Part shown: in pieces, positions 18,228 through 29,756 of the stretch
Layout of the letters: each line of letters opens with the position of its first letter
Numbering within the stretch: position 1 is the first letter of the stretch
Made by a program: the position numbers and the translations under genes
Notes under the pieces: model-generated
The model's input: the letters and a program-made list of their open reading frames with translations, nothing else
The model's database searches: none
Told to the model about the DNA's origin: nothing
Assembly (NCBI RefSeq): GCF_026016445.1
Contig: NZ_CP096147.1
Location: 1,090,501-1,154,500, forward strand
Length of the DNA: 64,000 nucleotides
Reading direction: 5' to 3'
Source: Cognatishimia activa
GTDB taxonomy: Bacteria > Pseudomonadota > Alphaproteobacteria > Rhodobacterales > Rhodobacteraceae

Positions 18228-19124
18228 TTAATCGTCAAAATGCGCTTTGTATCTTGGGGCAAAGAAAGATGTGAAGGCTTTCACCTCTGGCCGTCGGTAG
18301 GCTGATTGGCTCACCAAGAGCCAGCAGGTGTTGTAGACTTCTGGTGGCAAATCAAAGCAGTGGACAAACGCGTCGTTTGTTTTGAGGTAGGTGCAAGGCA
18401 TTGGGCCAATTCCAGCGCCCATTTTTACTGCAGAAATGAGCGTTTCAATATCCGAACAGGTCATCGCGATCTGACTAGGATCAATGCGATCCAGCACCCA
18501 GTTATTGATGAGCCTTGGGATATTCTTGCCGCGATAGACGACGAATTTGTGTCCGCTTAGGTCATTCTCAGACGTCGGATGCCCGTGTTTGGCGACATAG
18601 CTGTCTGAGGCGACCAGCGCGCCTTTGATGTCGGTTATTTTACGACAAATCAAAGTTTCATCGTCAATCTTCCTGTCAAAGCGGATCGCAACATCGGCTT
18701 CGCCAGCGGAAAGATCGACAAAATCATAGCGGCGAATAAATTCAAACTGGACTTTGCCTTGGTTCTCTATGAATTCTTCTAAGATTGCAGAAAACTGACT
18801 GGTAAAAACTGAATCTGGCGCTGTGAGCCTGATAATGCCTGTTGTGGTTGCATGCAGCGTCGCGGCTTTTTCATAAAGAGCCGTCGTCGCTGCTTCGATG
18901 CCTTCTGCATGCCAGATCAGTTCTTCGGCATCGGCTGTTGGTCGGAAGCCACGCGTGTTGCGCTCAAACAGCGTAAGTTGCAGCGCGTGTTCCAGCGCTT
19001 CGATCCGGCGCGCTACGGTCGGCTGCGCGATCCCAAGCTCTTTGGAGGCAGCCAGGGTAGAGCCTGTACGAAGTACCGACAAGAAGATGCGAACGTCTGA
19101 CCAATTATGAAAAGCGTTCTTCAT
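18228..19124 (-). CDS. LysR-family transcriptional regulator
   Basis: 298 residues. The N-terminal winged helix reads WSDVRIFLSVLRTGSTLAASKELGIAQPTVARRIEALE, followed by the helix ALQLTLFERNTRGFRPT. The C-terminal effector domain has IIRLTAPDSVFTSQF, VDLSAGEADVAIRFD and LISAVKMGAGIGPMP, as usual. I start at MKNAFHNWSDV (CAT at 19122-19124), because the longer form adds 18 residues that do not resemble a LysR N-terminus. It is divergent from a 73-residue ORF 88 bases away. LysR proteins normally control a divergent gene, but the target here is not obvious. Confidence 0.9.
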   Translation of the reverse strand: MKNAFHNWSDVRIFLSVLRTGSTLAASKELGIAQPTVARRIEALEHALQLTLFERNTRGFRPTADAEELIWHAEGIEAATTALYEKAATLHATTTGIIRLTAPDSVFTSQFSAILEEFIENQGKVQFEFIRRYDFVDLSAGEADVAIRFDRKIDDETLICRKITDIKGALVASDSYVAKHGHPTSENDLSGHKFVVYRGKNIPRLINNWVLDRIDPSQIAMTCSDIETLISAVKMGAGIGPMPCTYLKTNDAFVHCFDLPPEVYNTCWLLVSQSAYRRPEVKAFTSFFAPRYKAHFDD

Positions 19125-19212
19125 TTTTGTAGAACAGCATAACGCTGGAGCGGATACCAGAGATTTTCTGCACCTCATAAACTGGTCCCGGTTCTACTTG
19201 GAGGTATAGCCA

Positions 19213-19434
19213 ATGACATTTACACTGCCGTTTTTTGGAATTCTGGATTGGAAGTCCATTCTGCGCCCCTCGAATAAAGGTAATCAGTCTCCTGTTCAGG
19301 AAAACGCCTCAGAAGATGAAAGCAGTGAGGCTGAGCGTGCGTTCTTACGCGAAATCATGCGTGAGAATCCTGAAGCTTTGCAAAGTGAGATTGGGGTCAT
19401 GGCGCTGATGAGCCAATATCCTCGGAATTTTTGA
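19213..19434 (+). CDS. Small hypothetical protein, 73 residues
   Basis: Starts MTFTLPFFGILDWKSIL and continues with an acidic, charged C-terminal half (SEAERAFLREIMRENPEAL). GGAGG lies nine bases upstream of the ATG. I do not recognise a family. The amphipathic first 18 residues could contact the membrane, and the rest looks helical. It is divergent from the LysR gene and may be its target. It ends 62 bases before tRNA-Ser on the other strand. Confidence 0.6.
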   Translation: MTFTLPFFGILDWKSILRPSNKGNQSPVQENASEDESSEAERAFLREIMRENPEALQSEIGVMALMSQYPRNF

Positions 19435-19496
19435 AATCTGATGAGAGCGCTCGCTGGCAAACAATCCGATGTTCAGAATATTCGTCTGTGGGGTAA

Positions 19497-19586
19497 TGGC
19501 GGAGAGACAGGGATTCGAACCCTGGGTCCCCGTGAAGGGACAACGGTTTTCGAGACCGCCCCGTTCGACCACTCCGGCACCTCTCC
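19497..19586 (-). tRNA. tRNA-Ser (anticodon CGA)
   Basis: Minus strand: GGAGAGGTGCCGGAGTGG at the 5' end, anticodon loop with CGA flanked by T and AAAA, a long variable arm, T-arm GTTCGAATC, and CTCTCC-G-CCA at the 3' end. 90 bases, the usual length for serine tRNA. Confidence 0.97.
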
Positions 19587-19730
19587 GCTGAGGGCGGCAC
19601 TTCTGCCTTACCTTGGTCTGAGCTTCGCGGATGTATAGCGGAAAATTGACTGGTGCAAGCGGGATTCACATTGTCTGAACCAAGTTCCGTATTAAGTTGG
19701 AGGTAAGCCATTCATCCCGGAGGACCCTTC

Positions 19731-20549
19731 TTGCTTAAGTCTGTCATTTCCTTTGCTTTTGCAACTGTCGTCGCGGCCAGCAGCGCCCTTGCAGCCAACC
19801 GAGAGGATGTGAAGTCCTTCCTGGAAACCACAGGGTTTGATGTTGCCATTGAATCCATTGCTGTTGGGGCGGGGGGCGCACCTTCGATGCTGGGCCTTGA
19901 GGGCAATGAATTTGGGAAGGTTTGGACGGAGCTGACAGAGCAGACCTTTGTGCCAGCTGACATGGTGGATCAGGCATTGGATCTGCTGGAAGAGCGCCTT
20001 GATCAGGACTTGCTGGTTCACGCGTCAGATTTCTACGGCAGCGATCTGGGGCAGCGCTTGGTCCACGCAGAAAACCTGTCGCATCTGGATGATGATGATC
20101 TCAAGCAGATCGCCGGGCGCCAGATCGTGGCAGGCATGGTGGAAGCAGGGGATCCAAAAATCGAGTATTTTCAGCGGATGCATGTCGCGATTGATCCCGA
20201 AGGTCTGGGGCTTAAGGCTGTGCAGGTCATCCAGGTACGGTTCCTTCTGGCGGCCTCACGCGCTGGCGTAATCCGGCAGGATCTGGATGAAGAGATGCTT
20301 TGGGCGCAAATCGAAGAAAATGAAGCGTCAACACGACGCGCCATTCTGGAAAGCTCGATTGCGGGCGGAGCCTATACTTACCAAGGTTTCACCGCCGATG
20401 AGCTTGAGGCTTATACGCTGGCACTGGAAGATGAGCGCATGCAGAAGGTTTATCAGATCATGAATGCGGTCCATTATCAGATCATGAGCGACCGAATGGA
20501 CGCGCTGGCATTACATCTGGACAAACTCATGCCCAGTGAGGAGCTGTAA
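19731..20549 (+). CDS. Periplasmic DUF2059-type protein
   Basis: 272 residues with an N-terminal signal peptide (cleavage probably after SSALAA). The mature part is a helical DUF2059-like protein (residues about 160-215 hold the most typical stretch, with VIQVRFLLAASR). The function of the family is unknown. The start is TTG: GGAGG lies seven bases upstream and no ATG fits. The gene stands alone between tRNA-Ser and rplU and is followed by the imperfect hairpin GCGAAGCC/GGCTTCGC. Confidence 0.75.
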   Translation: MLKSVISFAFATVVAASSALAANREDVKSFLETTGFDVAIESIAVGAGGAPSMLGLEGNEFGKVWTELTEQTFVPADMVDQALDLLEERLDQDLLVHASDFYGSDLGQRLVHAENLSHLDDDDLKQIAGRQIVAGMVEAGDPKIEYFQRMHVAIDPEGLGLKAVQVIQVRFLLAASRAGVIRQDLDEEMLWAQIEENEASTRRAILESSIAGGAYTYQGFTADELEAYTLALEDERMQKVYQIMNAVHYQIMSDRMDALALHLDKLMPSEEL

Positions 20550-20604
20550 TTCGCGCGAAGCCTAATTTTTCATAGAAAAAACACGGCTTCGCAGCATTGC
20601 CTGC

Positions 20605-20633
20605 TTGACTTGTTATCCACATGGGAACATAAG
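20605..20633 (+). promoter_or_regulatory. Predicted promoter of rplU-rpmA
   Basis: TTGACT (20605-20610) and CATAAG (20628-20633) with an optimal 17-base spacer. A start near 20640 would give a leader of about 145 bases before rplU. Confidence 0.65.
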
Positions 20634-20640
20634 CGCGCAT

Positions 20641-20709
20641 CGGCGTAAGGATTCCTTGCGCCGTATCTTATTGTAACAACGCCTCGTGAGGGGCGCGCAG
20701 TTCGAGGCG
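20641..20709 (+). promoter_or_regulatory. Structured 5' leader of rplU-rpmA
   Basis: Two stems lie in the predicted leader. CGGCGTAAGG (20641-20650) pairs with CCTTGCGCCG (20654-20663), 10 bp with one G-U pair and a three-base loop. CGCCTCG (20680-20686) pairs with CGAGGCG (20703-20709). Ribosomal protein operons are often autoregulated through such leaders; binding by L21 or L27 is inference. Confidence 0.45.
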
Positions 20710-20783
20710 GTGCTTCTGTTAGGAAGGACCGAAACACCTAGAAATAGGGGCCATAGAACGCGGTCATATGAAGGAAAAGGGAC

Positions 20784-21428
20784 ATGTTCGCAGTCCTGAA
20801 AACCGGTGGCAAACAGTATAAAGTACAGGCAGGCGATGTTCTGCGTGTCGAAAAACTGGCTGCTGACGCGGGTGAAAAAATTCAATTCAACGAGATCCTG
20901 ATGCTCGGCGGTGACAAAACCGTTGTGGGCGCACCTCTTGTTGAAGGCGCAGCTGTACAAGCTGACGTGATCGACCAGATCAAAGGCGAAAAGCTGATCA
21001 AGTTCGTGAAACGTCGTCGTAAGCACAGCTCTAAGCGTACTGTTGGCCACCGTCAGAAACTGACGCTGGTTCGCGTAACAGACATCCTGGCATCAGGTGC
21101 CGACAAATCCGGTGTTAAAGCCGCGATCGGTTCTGGTTCCGTTTCCGGCGCAGCTGTGGAAGCAGCGGCTCCAGCGAAAAAGGCAGCTCCTAAGAAAGCC
21201 GCTCCTAAAAAAGCAGCACCTGCTGCTGAAGGCGCAGACGATCTGAAGAAACTGTCCGGCGTTGGTCCAGCTCTGGAAAAGAAACTGCTGGAAGCTGGCG
21301 TTACCACATTCGCGCAGATCGCGGCATGGGGTGAAGCAGAGATCGCAGAATTCGACGAGAAGCTGTCTTTCAAAGGCCGCATCGAGCGCGAAGGCTGGGT
21401 TGAACAAGCCAAAGAACTGGCGAAGTAA
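20784..21428 (+). CDS. rplU: 50S ribosomal protein L21 with C-terminal helix-hairpin-helix extension
   Basis: Residues 1-102 are a normal L21, with the N-terminal [14 protein letters not shown] and the rRNA-binding [17 protein letters not shown]. An Ala/Lys/Pro-rich linker (about 128-150, repeated AAPKK) then leads to a domain of some 60 residues with [16 protein letters not shown], the helix-hairpin-helix seen in nucleic-acid-binding proteins. Classical L21 is about 103 residues, so half this protein is extra. Such extensions occur in related alphaproteobacteria. The start has a strong AAGGAAAAGG site. rpmA follows 23 bases later. The extension could contact rRNA or recruit another factor. 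Confidence 0.96.
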   Translation: MFAVLKTGGKQYKVQAGDVLRVEKLAADAGEKIQFNEILMLGGDKTVVGAPLVEGAAVQADVIDQIKGEKLIKFVKRRRKHSSKRTVGHRQKLTLVRVTDILASGADKSGVKAAIGSGSVSGAAVEAAAPAKKAAPKKAAPKKAAPAAEGADDLKKLSGVGPALEKKLLEAGVTTFAQIAAWGEAEIAEFDEKLSFKGRIEREGWVEQAKELAK

Positions 21429-21451
21429 GCGAAGTATAGGAGACTAACGAT

Positions 21452-21721
21452 ATGGCACATAAAAAAGCTGGTGGTAGTTCCCGTAACGGTCGCGACTCCG
21501 CGGGTCGTCGTCTGGGCGTCAAAAAATACGGTGGCGAAGCGGTTCTCGCAGGCAACATCATCATGCGTCAGCGTGGTACAAAGATGTGGCCAGGTGAAAA
21601 CGTGGGCATGGGCAAAGATCACACCATCTTTGCAACCACCGACGGTAACGTGAAGTTCCACAAAGGCCTGAAAGGCCGCACCTTTATTTCGGTTCTCCCG
21701 GTGGCGGAGGCCGCTGAGTAA
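21452..21721 (+). CDS. rpmA: 50S ribosomal protein L27
   Basis: 89 residues beginning [20 protein letters not shown], the glycine- and basic-rich tail that reaches the peptidyl transferase centre. There is no cleavable N-terminal peptide of the Firmicutes type. [20 protein letters not shown] is the conserved core. AGGAGA precedes the ATG. It is the second gene of rplU-rpmA. Confidence 0.97.
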   Translation: MAHKKAGGSSRNGRDSAGRRLGVKKYGGEAVLAGNIIMRQRGTKMWPGENVGMGKDHTIFATTDGNVKFHKGLKGRTFISVLPVAEAAE

Positions 21722-21744
21722 GCCGACCTTAAGGTTATGAATCA

Positions 21745-21777
21745 AAAGGGGGATCGGCTTTAGGGCCGGTCCCCTTT
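21745..21777 (+). terminator. Likely terminator after rpmA
   Basis: AAAGGGG (21745-21751) pairs with CCCCTTT (21771-21777) and an inner TCGGC/GCCGG stem follows with a bulge. There is no clear T-run afterwards, so efficiency is uncertain. Confidence 0.55.
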
Positions 21778-22049
21778 GCGTTGCGAGGTTTTCAAAAATC
21801 TCCTGAAGTTGTGATGCCGAAATTCGGTCAGATTTTCAGGATAGCGTGATGTTAACCTTGTAACGCAACCGGGCTGCATCCACCTTGGATGCGCACGACT
21901 TCGGAACAAATGTGGGGCCAGAAATTGGTTTGGGAGGACCGGTTTTCAAGCTTAACCCGCAGATGAGCCTGATCGTGTGAGGCCCGGATAGAGAGCCAGA
22001 GTACAAACCCCGTTTGTAGTCTGATTGGGTATGTTTGGAGGATGTGCAG
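21778..22049 (+). other. Gene-free interval between rpmA and the GNAT gene
   Basis: About 270 bases with no credible coding region. A small stem GCATCC/GGATGC lies at 21876-21892 and ACAAA/TTTGT near 22003-22017. I see no recognisable promoter consensus; it probably carries the promoter of the GNAT gene. Confidence 0.4.
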
Positions 22050-24800
<2,751 letters not shown>

Positions 24801-24844
24801 TTTTCTTTTTGGCATAAATACCTCCGCCGGAGGCATCCTCCGGC
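24801..24844. repeat. Recurrent intergenic element (T-rich arm, AAATACCTC, GC hairpin)
   Basis: TTTTCTTTTTGGC, two variable bases and AAATACCTC are followed by a hairpin GCCGGAGG/CCTCCGGC with a three-base loop. 22 of the first 24 bases match the copy at 48873. It fills the gap between proB and proA. From memory such sequences are common next to gene ends in Rhodobacterales genomes. Confidence 0.6.
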
Positions 24845-24869
24845 TCAACCAACGCAAAGGATAGATCTG

Positions 24870-26135
24870 ATGAAAGACATCACAGATATCGCCGCCCTGA
24901 TGAGTGACATTGGCCAACGCGCCAAAGCCGCAAGCGCAGAGCTGGCCTTTGCCCCGCCGGAACAGAAAGAACAGGCTCTGACCGCTGCTGCGGATGCGGT
25001 TTGGGAACGCCGTGATGAGATCATTGCCGCCAATGCCAGAGACCTGGACTATGGCCGCGACAAAGGTCTGAGCCCAGCCATGATGGATCGTCTGATGCTC
25101 GATGAATCTCGTATTCAGGGCATCTGTGACGGGTTGCGTGCCGTGGCAGGCCAGGATGACCCTGTTGGCGAAGTCCTTGCTGAATGGGACCGCCCAACGG
25201 GTCTCAACATCAAACGCGTGCGCACACCTTTGGGCGTTATTGGCGTCATTTATGAAAGTCGTCCAAATGTGACTGCTGACGCTGGTGCGCTCTGTTTGAA
25301 GTCCGGGAATGCGGTCATCCTGCGCGGTGGCTCTGAAAGCTTCCATTCATCTGGTGCGATCCATGCTTGCCTTGTGGATGGCCTGAAAATGGCCGGTCTA
25401 CCTGAAGACGCAGTACAACTGGTCCCAACGCGTGATCGCGCAGCAGTACAAGAACTGCTGACCATGGTTGATACGGTTGACGTGATCGTTCCACGCGGCG
25501 GTAAAGGTCTTGTTGGCCTCGTGCAGCGCGAAGCGCGCGTTCCAGTTTTTGCTCACCTTGAAGGCATTGTTCATATCTACATCGACAAAGACGCCGATGC
25601 TCAGAAAGCCATGGATGTGATCCTGAATGCAAAGACTCGTCGCACCGGGATTTGTGGCGCAGCGGAATGTCTGCTGATCCACGAGGACGTCAAAGACACG
25701 CTTGGCAAAGACGTTTTGGCGATGCTTTCTGAAGCAGGTGTTACGATCCACGCTGGTGAAGCGTTCCTGTCTGTTGAAGGTGCTGTCGCGGCAACCGATG
25801 AAGATTGGGGCAAGGAATATCTCGACATGGATATTGCTGCAAAATCAGTCGCTTCCGTGGATGATGCTATCGCGCATATTCGTCAGTTTGGCTCCAACCA
25901 CACCGATTGCATCATTACAGAAAATGACGCCACCGCGGCGCGGTTCTTTGAACGTCTGGACAGCGCGATCCTGATGCGGAACGCATCCACGCAGTTTGCG
26001 GACGGCGGTGAGTTTGGCATGGGGGCAGAGATCGGCATCGCAACCGGCAAAATGCATGCGCGTGGTCCGGTGGGTGCCGCTCAGTTGACCAGCTTCAAAT
26101 ACCTGGTCGAAGGCAACGGCACCACCCGCGCCTAA
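24870..26135 (+). CDS. proA: Glutamate-5-semialdehyde dehydrogenase (gamma-glutamyl phosphate reductase)
   Basis: Reduces the gamma-glutamyl phosphate made by ProB to glutamate semialdehyde with NADPH. 421 residues of the aldehyde dehydrogenase fold. The catalytic cysteine is in [14 protein letters not shown]; other family stretches are [22 protein letters not shown] (in parts), [21 protein letters not shown] and [13 protein letters not shown] good AAGGAT site precedes the ATG. It completes the obgE-proB-proA run. Confidence 0.97.
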   Translation: MKDITDIAALMSDIGQRAKAASAELAFAPPEQKEQALTAAADAVWERRDEIIAANARDLDYGRDKGLSPAMMDRLMLDESRIQGICDGLRAVAGQDDPVGEVLAEWDRPTGLNIKRVRTPLGVIGVIYESRPNVTADAGALCLKSGNAVILRGGSESFHSSGAIHACLVDGLKMAGLPEDAVQLVPTRDRAAVQELLTMVDTVDVIVPRGGKGLVGLVQREARVPVFAHLEGIVHIYIDKDADAQKAMDVILNAKTRRTGICGAAECLLIHEDVKDTLGKDVLAMLSEAGVTIHAGEAFLSVEGAVAATDEDWGKEYLDMDIAAKSVASVDDAIAHIRQFGSNHTDCIITENDATAARFFERLDSAILMRNASTQFADGGEFGMGAEIGIATGKMHARGPVGAAQLTSFKYLVEGNGTTRA

Positions 26136-26716
26136 AACTGCATCAGTATCCGCGTCTCCGTCATGTTGATACTGATATGACGGCTCAGGTGCCCCAGAGC
26201 CTCTGGGAGTAGTGCAAAGGAGACGGTTGCCGGGATGATCTCATCCGGCGACCGACTTTGTGAGAGCGGCGTCCAGAGGGCTTCGGTGATCAAGAGATTG
26301 CTGCTTTCCGCCGAGAGACTCCATTTGTCATCGATCTTTTTGATGATGACCGCTCCGCCACGCGGCATCGCGCGTTCTAGGCAGAGAACCGCTAAAAACA
26401 CCGCCTGCGTCTCTTTGCGTGAGACATCTCCATCGATTTGCCAATCAAACAAAAGCCGATCAGAAGCAATGGCCTGTAAGGCGTCTTTCACTTCCTGCTT
26501 TGGAACGGAATTGCTGGCGCTGCTCTGACCAAAAGCGATGCGAAAGAACCTCACACGTCCGCTGGCATTGGCGGCACTATCGCTGATCAGGGCTGCCTCT
26601 TCTTCACCACCTCCCATGCTTAGAAGTTCCGCCCCATTGGCGCAGGCCCCAATCGGGCTGATGAGATCGTGGCAAATACGCGATGCGACAAGTTCGTGAA
26701 GATGGGGGTTAATCAT
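26132..26716 (-). CDS. chpT: Histidine phosphotransferase ChpT
   Basis: 194 residues. The dimerisation/phosphotransfer helix reads [14 protein letters not shown] with the phospho-histidine at residue 16, followed by a degenerate ATPase-like domain (DLF-type core with [13 protein letters not shown]). In alphaproteobacteria ChpT relays phosphate from the kinase CckA to CtrA and CpdR, controlling cell cycle, motility and gene transfer agents. I start at [10 protein letters not shown] (CAT 26714-26716); there is no clear ribosome site and a longer start is open in frame, but would overlap the divergent gene. The 3' end overlaps proA by four bases, convergently. Other phosphorelay proteins are not in the window. 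Confidence 0.9.
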   Translation of the reverse strand: MINPHLHELVASRICHDLISPIGACANGAELLSMGGGEEEAALISDSAANASGRVRFFRIAFGQSSASNSVPKQEVKDALQAIASDRLLFDWQIDGDVSRKETQAVFLAVLCLERAMPRGGAVIIKKIDDKWSLSAESSNLLITEALWTPLSQSRSPDEIIPATVSFALLPEALGHLSRHISINMTETRILMQF

Positions 26717-26743
26717 GATGGGAATTACCGATAGAGAAGGCTT

Positions 26744-26926
26744 ATGGAAGATTTGAATGCATTTTTGGAACCGGGCATGATCGTGCGCCATCCTGACCAA
26801 CCCGATTGGGGGCTGGGACAGGTCCAATCCAACATCGCTGGAAAAATTACGGTGAACTTCCAGGAGGTTGGAAAAGTCGTATTGGACAGTCGTCGCGTGG
26901 GTCTGTTGCCGGCCATGACAGAATAG
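26744..26926 (+). CDS. DUF3553 protein
   Basis: 60 residues (MEDLNAFLEPGMIVRHPDQPDWGLGQVQ), a small beta-rich protein matching the DUF3553 family, whose fold resembles the CarD/RapA-type Tudor modules that contact RNA polymerase or nucleic acid. AGAAGG lies upstream. It is divergent from chpT with only 27 bases between start codons, so the two share a promoter region. The function is unknown. Confidence 0.85.
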   Translation: MEDLNAFLEPGMIVRHPDQPDWGLGQVQSNIAGKITVNFQEVGKVVLDSRRVGLLPAMTE

Positions 26927-26986
26927 AAGCCATAAAGTGTTAATGAAGAAATAATTCTACTTTAAATTGAATTCTTCAAGCTGTTT

Positions 26987-27835
26987 ATGCCAGCGATCGG
27001 CATAGAGTTGCCAAGCCTCTCCGGGCCGCATAAAACCGCAGAAAAGAGCACTCTACCTGTCATGCGCGCATCCACCGATCATTTTGAATTAAAACTCGCC
27101 TGCACCGAGGAAGACATCCTCGCGGCTCAACATCTGCGGTATCAAGTCTTCGTGCAGGAATTGGGCGGGCAGGGCGATCTTGTGGACCACGAGGCGCAGT
27201 TAGAGAAAGACGAATACGATCCGCATTTTGATCATCTGATGCTGCTCGACACCACGCGCGGTGAAACTGTGAAGGAACAGGTCATCGGCGTCTATCGTCT
27301 GTTGCGCGATGACATGATGCCCAAGATCGGGCGCTATTACACCGAGGGTGAATATGATCTGACCGTGTTGAAAGAAAGCGGTCGCAAACTCATGGAACTG
27401 GGCCGCTCCTGCCTGCATGCCGACTACCGGGGCGGGGCGGCGATGTATCTCTTGTGGAACGGACTTGCGGATTACGTCAACAAACACGGTGTTGAGATCC
27501 TGTTTGGTACCGCGAGTTTTCATGGCACCAATATTGAGGAGCTGAAAGAGTCCCTTTCCATGCTCTACCATCGTCATCTGGCGCCAGATGACCTGCGCGT
27601 TAGGGCCGTTGATAAACACTATCAAAACATGAACTTATGCGCCGAAGCTGACATAAATCGCGTGAAGGCGATGCGCGATGTGCCTGCACTGATCAAAGGC
27701 TATCTGCGTCTTGGTGGAAATATTGGTGATGGTGCCTATGTTGATCATGAATTCAACACAACAGATGTTTGTTTGGTGATGGACACTGAAAAACTAAACG
27801 CCACCCAGCGCAGCATCTATACGCGAGGCGCTTAA
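26987..27835 (+). CDS. olsB: Ornithine N-acyltransferase OlsB
   Basis: Adds a 3-hydroxy fatty acid from acyl-ACP to the alpha-amino group of ornithine, giving lyso-ornithine lipid. 282 residues of the GNAT/autoinducer-synthase-like fold. Typical stretches are ILAAQHLRYQVFVQELGG, ELGRSCLHADYRGGAAMYLLWNGLADY, ILFGTASFHGTN and LIKGYLRLGGNIGDGA. There is no strong ribosome site; the second ATG (27062, MRASTDHF) would remove a variable 25-residue tail and is possible. olsA starts one base after its stop, so the two are coupled and together make ornithine lipid for the membranes. Confidence 0.93.
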   Translation: MPAIGIELPSLSGPHKTAEKSTLPVMRASTDHFELKLACTEEDILAAQHLRYQVFVQELGGQGDLVDHEAQLEKDEYDPHFDHLMLLDTTRGETVKEQVIGVYRLLRDDMMPKIGRYYTEGEYDLTVLKESGRKLMELGRSCLHADYRGGAAMYLLWNGLADYVNKHGVEILFGTASFHGTNIEELKESLSMLYHRHLAPDDLRVRAVDKHYQNMNLCAEADINRVKAMRDVPALIKGYLRLGGNIGDGAYVDHEFNTTDVCLVMDTEKLNATQRSIYTRGA

Positions 27836-27836
27836 G

Positions 27837-28676
27837 ATGAGCTCTCCCACATGGACCGGGGAGGAAAGCTACCCAGAGATGAAATCCATCTCGGCATTGG
27901 GATGGCTGCGAGTGGTGCTACGCGGAAGTGTGATCGCAATGATCATGCTGTTTGGCATCGTAAGCCTCACGCTTATTCGGATATTCGAAAAACCGATCTT
28001 TGGTATACGCAGACCGGTCGGGAGCTTCGTTCCCGCTCTGGTATCGCGTCTTTGCCTCAGAGTCATGGGCATTCGTTTCCAAACCCAAGGCACGCCGATG
28101 AGAACCGGTGGCGCTGTGGTGGCGAACCATTCGTCCTGGCTGGATATATTCACACTGAACGCAAAGAACCCGGTGTTCTTTGTTTCAAAGGCCGAAGTTG
28201 CCCGATGGCCCGGCATTGGATTCATCGCAAAAATTGCGGGCACCGTTTTCATCGCGCGGGATCGCAAAGAAGCGGCTGCTCAGAAGCAGCTTTTTGAAGA
28301 TTGCCTGGCTGCCGGGCAAAAACTGCTCTTCTTCCCTGAAGGCACATCCACGGATGCACTTCGAGTTTTGCCATTCAAATCAACGCTCTTCGCGGCCTTT
28401 TTTGCAGATGGCCTTAAAGAACACATGCAAATCCAACCTGTGACGGTAAACTACCACGCACCAGAGGGCGAAGACTCCCGCTTTTATGGCTGGTGGGGGG
28501 ATATGGATTTCGGAGCACATATGCTTCAGATGCTGGCGGCGGCGCGCCATGGGCACGTTGAGGTCATCTTTCACAATCCAGTCGCTGTTGCGGATTTTGC
28601 CAACCGAAAGGCTCTTGCCGCTGATACCGAAACCAGTGTCAGATCCGGGCACTTTCGCACAGCGATCGGCCAATAA
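27837..28676 (+). CDS. olsA: Lyso-ornithine lipid O-acyltransferase OlsA
   Basis: 279 residues of the PlsC (1-acyl-glycerol-3-phosphate acyltransferase) type. The catalytic HX4D box is NHSSWLD (His98, Asp103), and the substrate box is FFPEGTSTDALR. A membrane helix lies near residues 28-48. It adds the second acyl chain to lyso-ornithine lipid. Coupled to olsB by a TAAGATG junction with GAGG upstream. An inverted repeat that probably ends the transcript begins 14 bases after its stop. Confidence 0.92.
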   Translation: MSSPTWTGEESYPEMKSISALGWLRVVLRGSVIAMIMLFGIVSLTLIRIFEKPIFGIRRPVGSFVPALVSRLCLRVMGIRFQTQGTPMRTGGAVVANHSSWLDIFTLNAKNPVFFVSKAEVARWPGIGFIAKIAGTVFIARDRKEAAAQKQLFEDCLAAGQKLLFFPEGTSTDALRVLPFKSTLFAAFFADGLKEHMQIQPVTVNYHAPEGEDSRFYGWWGDMDFGAHMLQMLAAARHGHVEVIFHNPVAVADFANRKALAADTETSVRSGHFRTAIGQ

Positions 28677-28689
28677 AACAAGGTCTCTG

Positions 28690-28740
28690 CTTCTTCTTTG
28701 CAAAAATACTCAAAAAACACCGTATTTCGCGAAAAAGAAG
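28690..28740. repeat. Inverted-repeat form of the recurrent intergenic element
   Basis: CTTCTTCTTTGCAAAAATAC (28690-28709) is mirrored by GTATTTCGCGAAAAAGAAG (28722-28740) across a 12-base AC-rich loop. Each arm resembles the T-rich half of the element at 24801 and 48873. It may act as a terminator for olsBA. Confidence 0.6.
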
Positions 28741-28905
28741 ACCTCTCGGCTCTTGTCAGCCCTCTAAAACCCATGTAAAGCGCGCCCATTCAATCCCGCA
28801 GGTGGGGGTTGGTCCATTTGGGGGAGACATCCTCAAAGGCCCGCCGGTTGGAGCATCCGCTCTCACTTTCCCCCACTCAGGCGTAAACCGGAAAAGGAAG
28901 AAAGC

Positions 28906-29682
28906 ATGGCTCACGTTGAGTTCACCATGCGCCAGCTGCTTGAAGCAGGCGTACACTTTGGTCACCAGACACAGCGCTGGAACCCACGCATGGCCGAGTA
29001 TATCTACGGCGCGCGTAACGGCATCCACATCATGGACCTCACACAGACCGTTCCAATGCTGGACGCGGCTCTGAACGCAATTCAAGACACTGTTGCTAAA
29101 GGCGGTCGCGTACTGTTCGTTGGCACCAAGCGTCAGGCATCTGCACCAATCGCAGACGCAGCTGAGAAATCCGCTCAGTACTTCATGAACCACCGCTGGC
29201 TCGGCGGCACGCTGACAAACTGGAAAACAGTTTCTCAGTCCATCAACCGTCTGAACGCGATCGATGAACAAATCGCATCCGGCGGCGAAGGCCTCACCAA
29301 AAAAGAGCGCCTGGGCATGGAACGTGACCAGCAGAAACTTCAGGCATCCCTCGGCGGTATCCGCGAAATGGGTGGCGTTCCTGACCTGCTGTTCGTCATC
29401 GACGTGAAAAAAGAAGCACTGGCCATCGCAGAAGCTAACAAACTGGGTATCCCAGTGGTTGCTGTTGTTGACACAAACTGCTCCCCAGCAGGCGTTGACT
29501 ACGTGATCCCAGGCAACGATGACGCATCCCGCGCGATCGCTCTGTACTGTGATCTGGCAGCACGTGCCGCTCTGGAAGGCATGTCCGCACAGCTGGGCGC
29601 TGCAGGCGTTGATCTGGGCGAATTCGAAGAAGCACCAGTTGAAGAAGCTGTTGCTGAAGAAGCCGCCGCAGCAGACGCGTAA
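28906..29682 (+). CDS. rpsB: 30S ribosomal protein S2
   Basis: 258 residues with the classical [20 protein letters not shown] near the N-terminus, [38 protein letters not shown] and [12 protein letters not shown]. The C-terminal 25 residues are an acidic Glu/Ala tail. AAGGAAG precedes the ATG. The 229 bases upstream contain the olsA-proximal repeat and presumably the rpsB promoter and leader. It is followed by tsf. Codons are strongly biased to those typical of highly expressed genes. Confidence 0.98.
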   Translation: MAHVEFTMRQLLEAGVHFGHQTQRWNPRMAEYIYGARNGIHIMDLTQTVPMLDAALNAIQDTVAKGGRVLFVGTKRQASAPIADAAEKSAQYFMNHRWLGGTLTNWKTVSQSINRLNAIDEQIASGGEGLTKKERLGMERDQQKLQASLGGIREMGGVPDLLFVIDVKKEALAIAEANKLGIPVVAVVDTNCSPAGVDYVIPGNDDASRAIALYCDLAARAALEGMSAQLGAAGVDLGEFEEAPVEEAVAEEAAAADA

Positions 29683-29698
29683 GCGTTACAAATTTGAC

Positions 29699-29725
29699 AT
29701 GAGGGCAGGGTAGGCCCGCCCTCAT
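29699..29725 (+). terminator. Hairpin between rpsB and tsf (possible attenuator)
   Basis: ATGAGGGC pairs with GCCCTCAT (8 bp) with an 11-base loop; no T-run follows. Partial termination or processing between rpsB and tsf is known in other bacteria. Confidence 0.5.
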
Positions 29726-29756
29726 TAAGATTTCTCAAATTCTCAGGAGAACCAAG

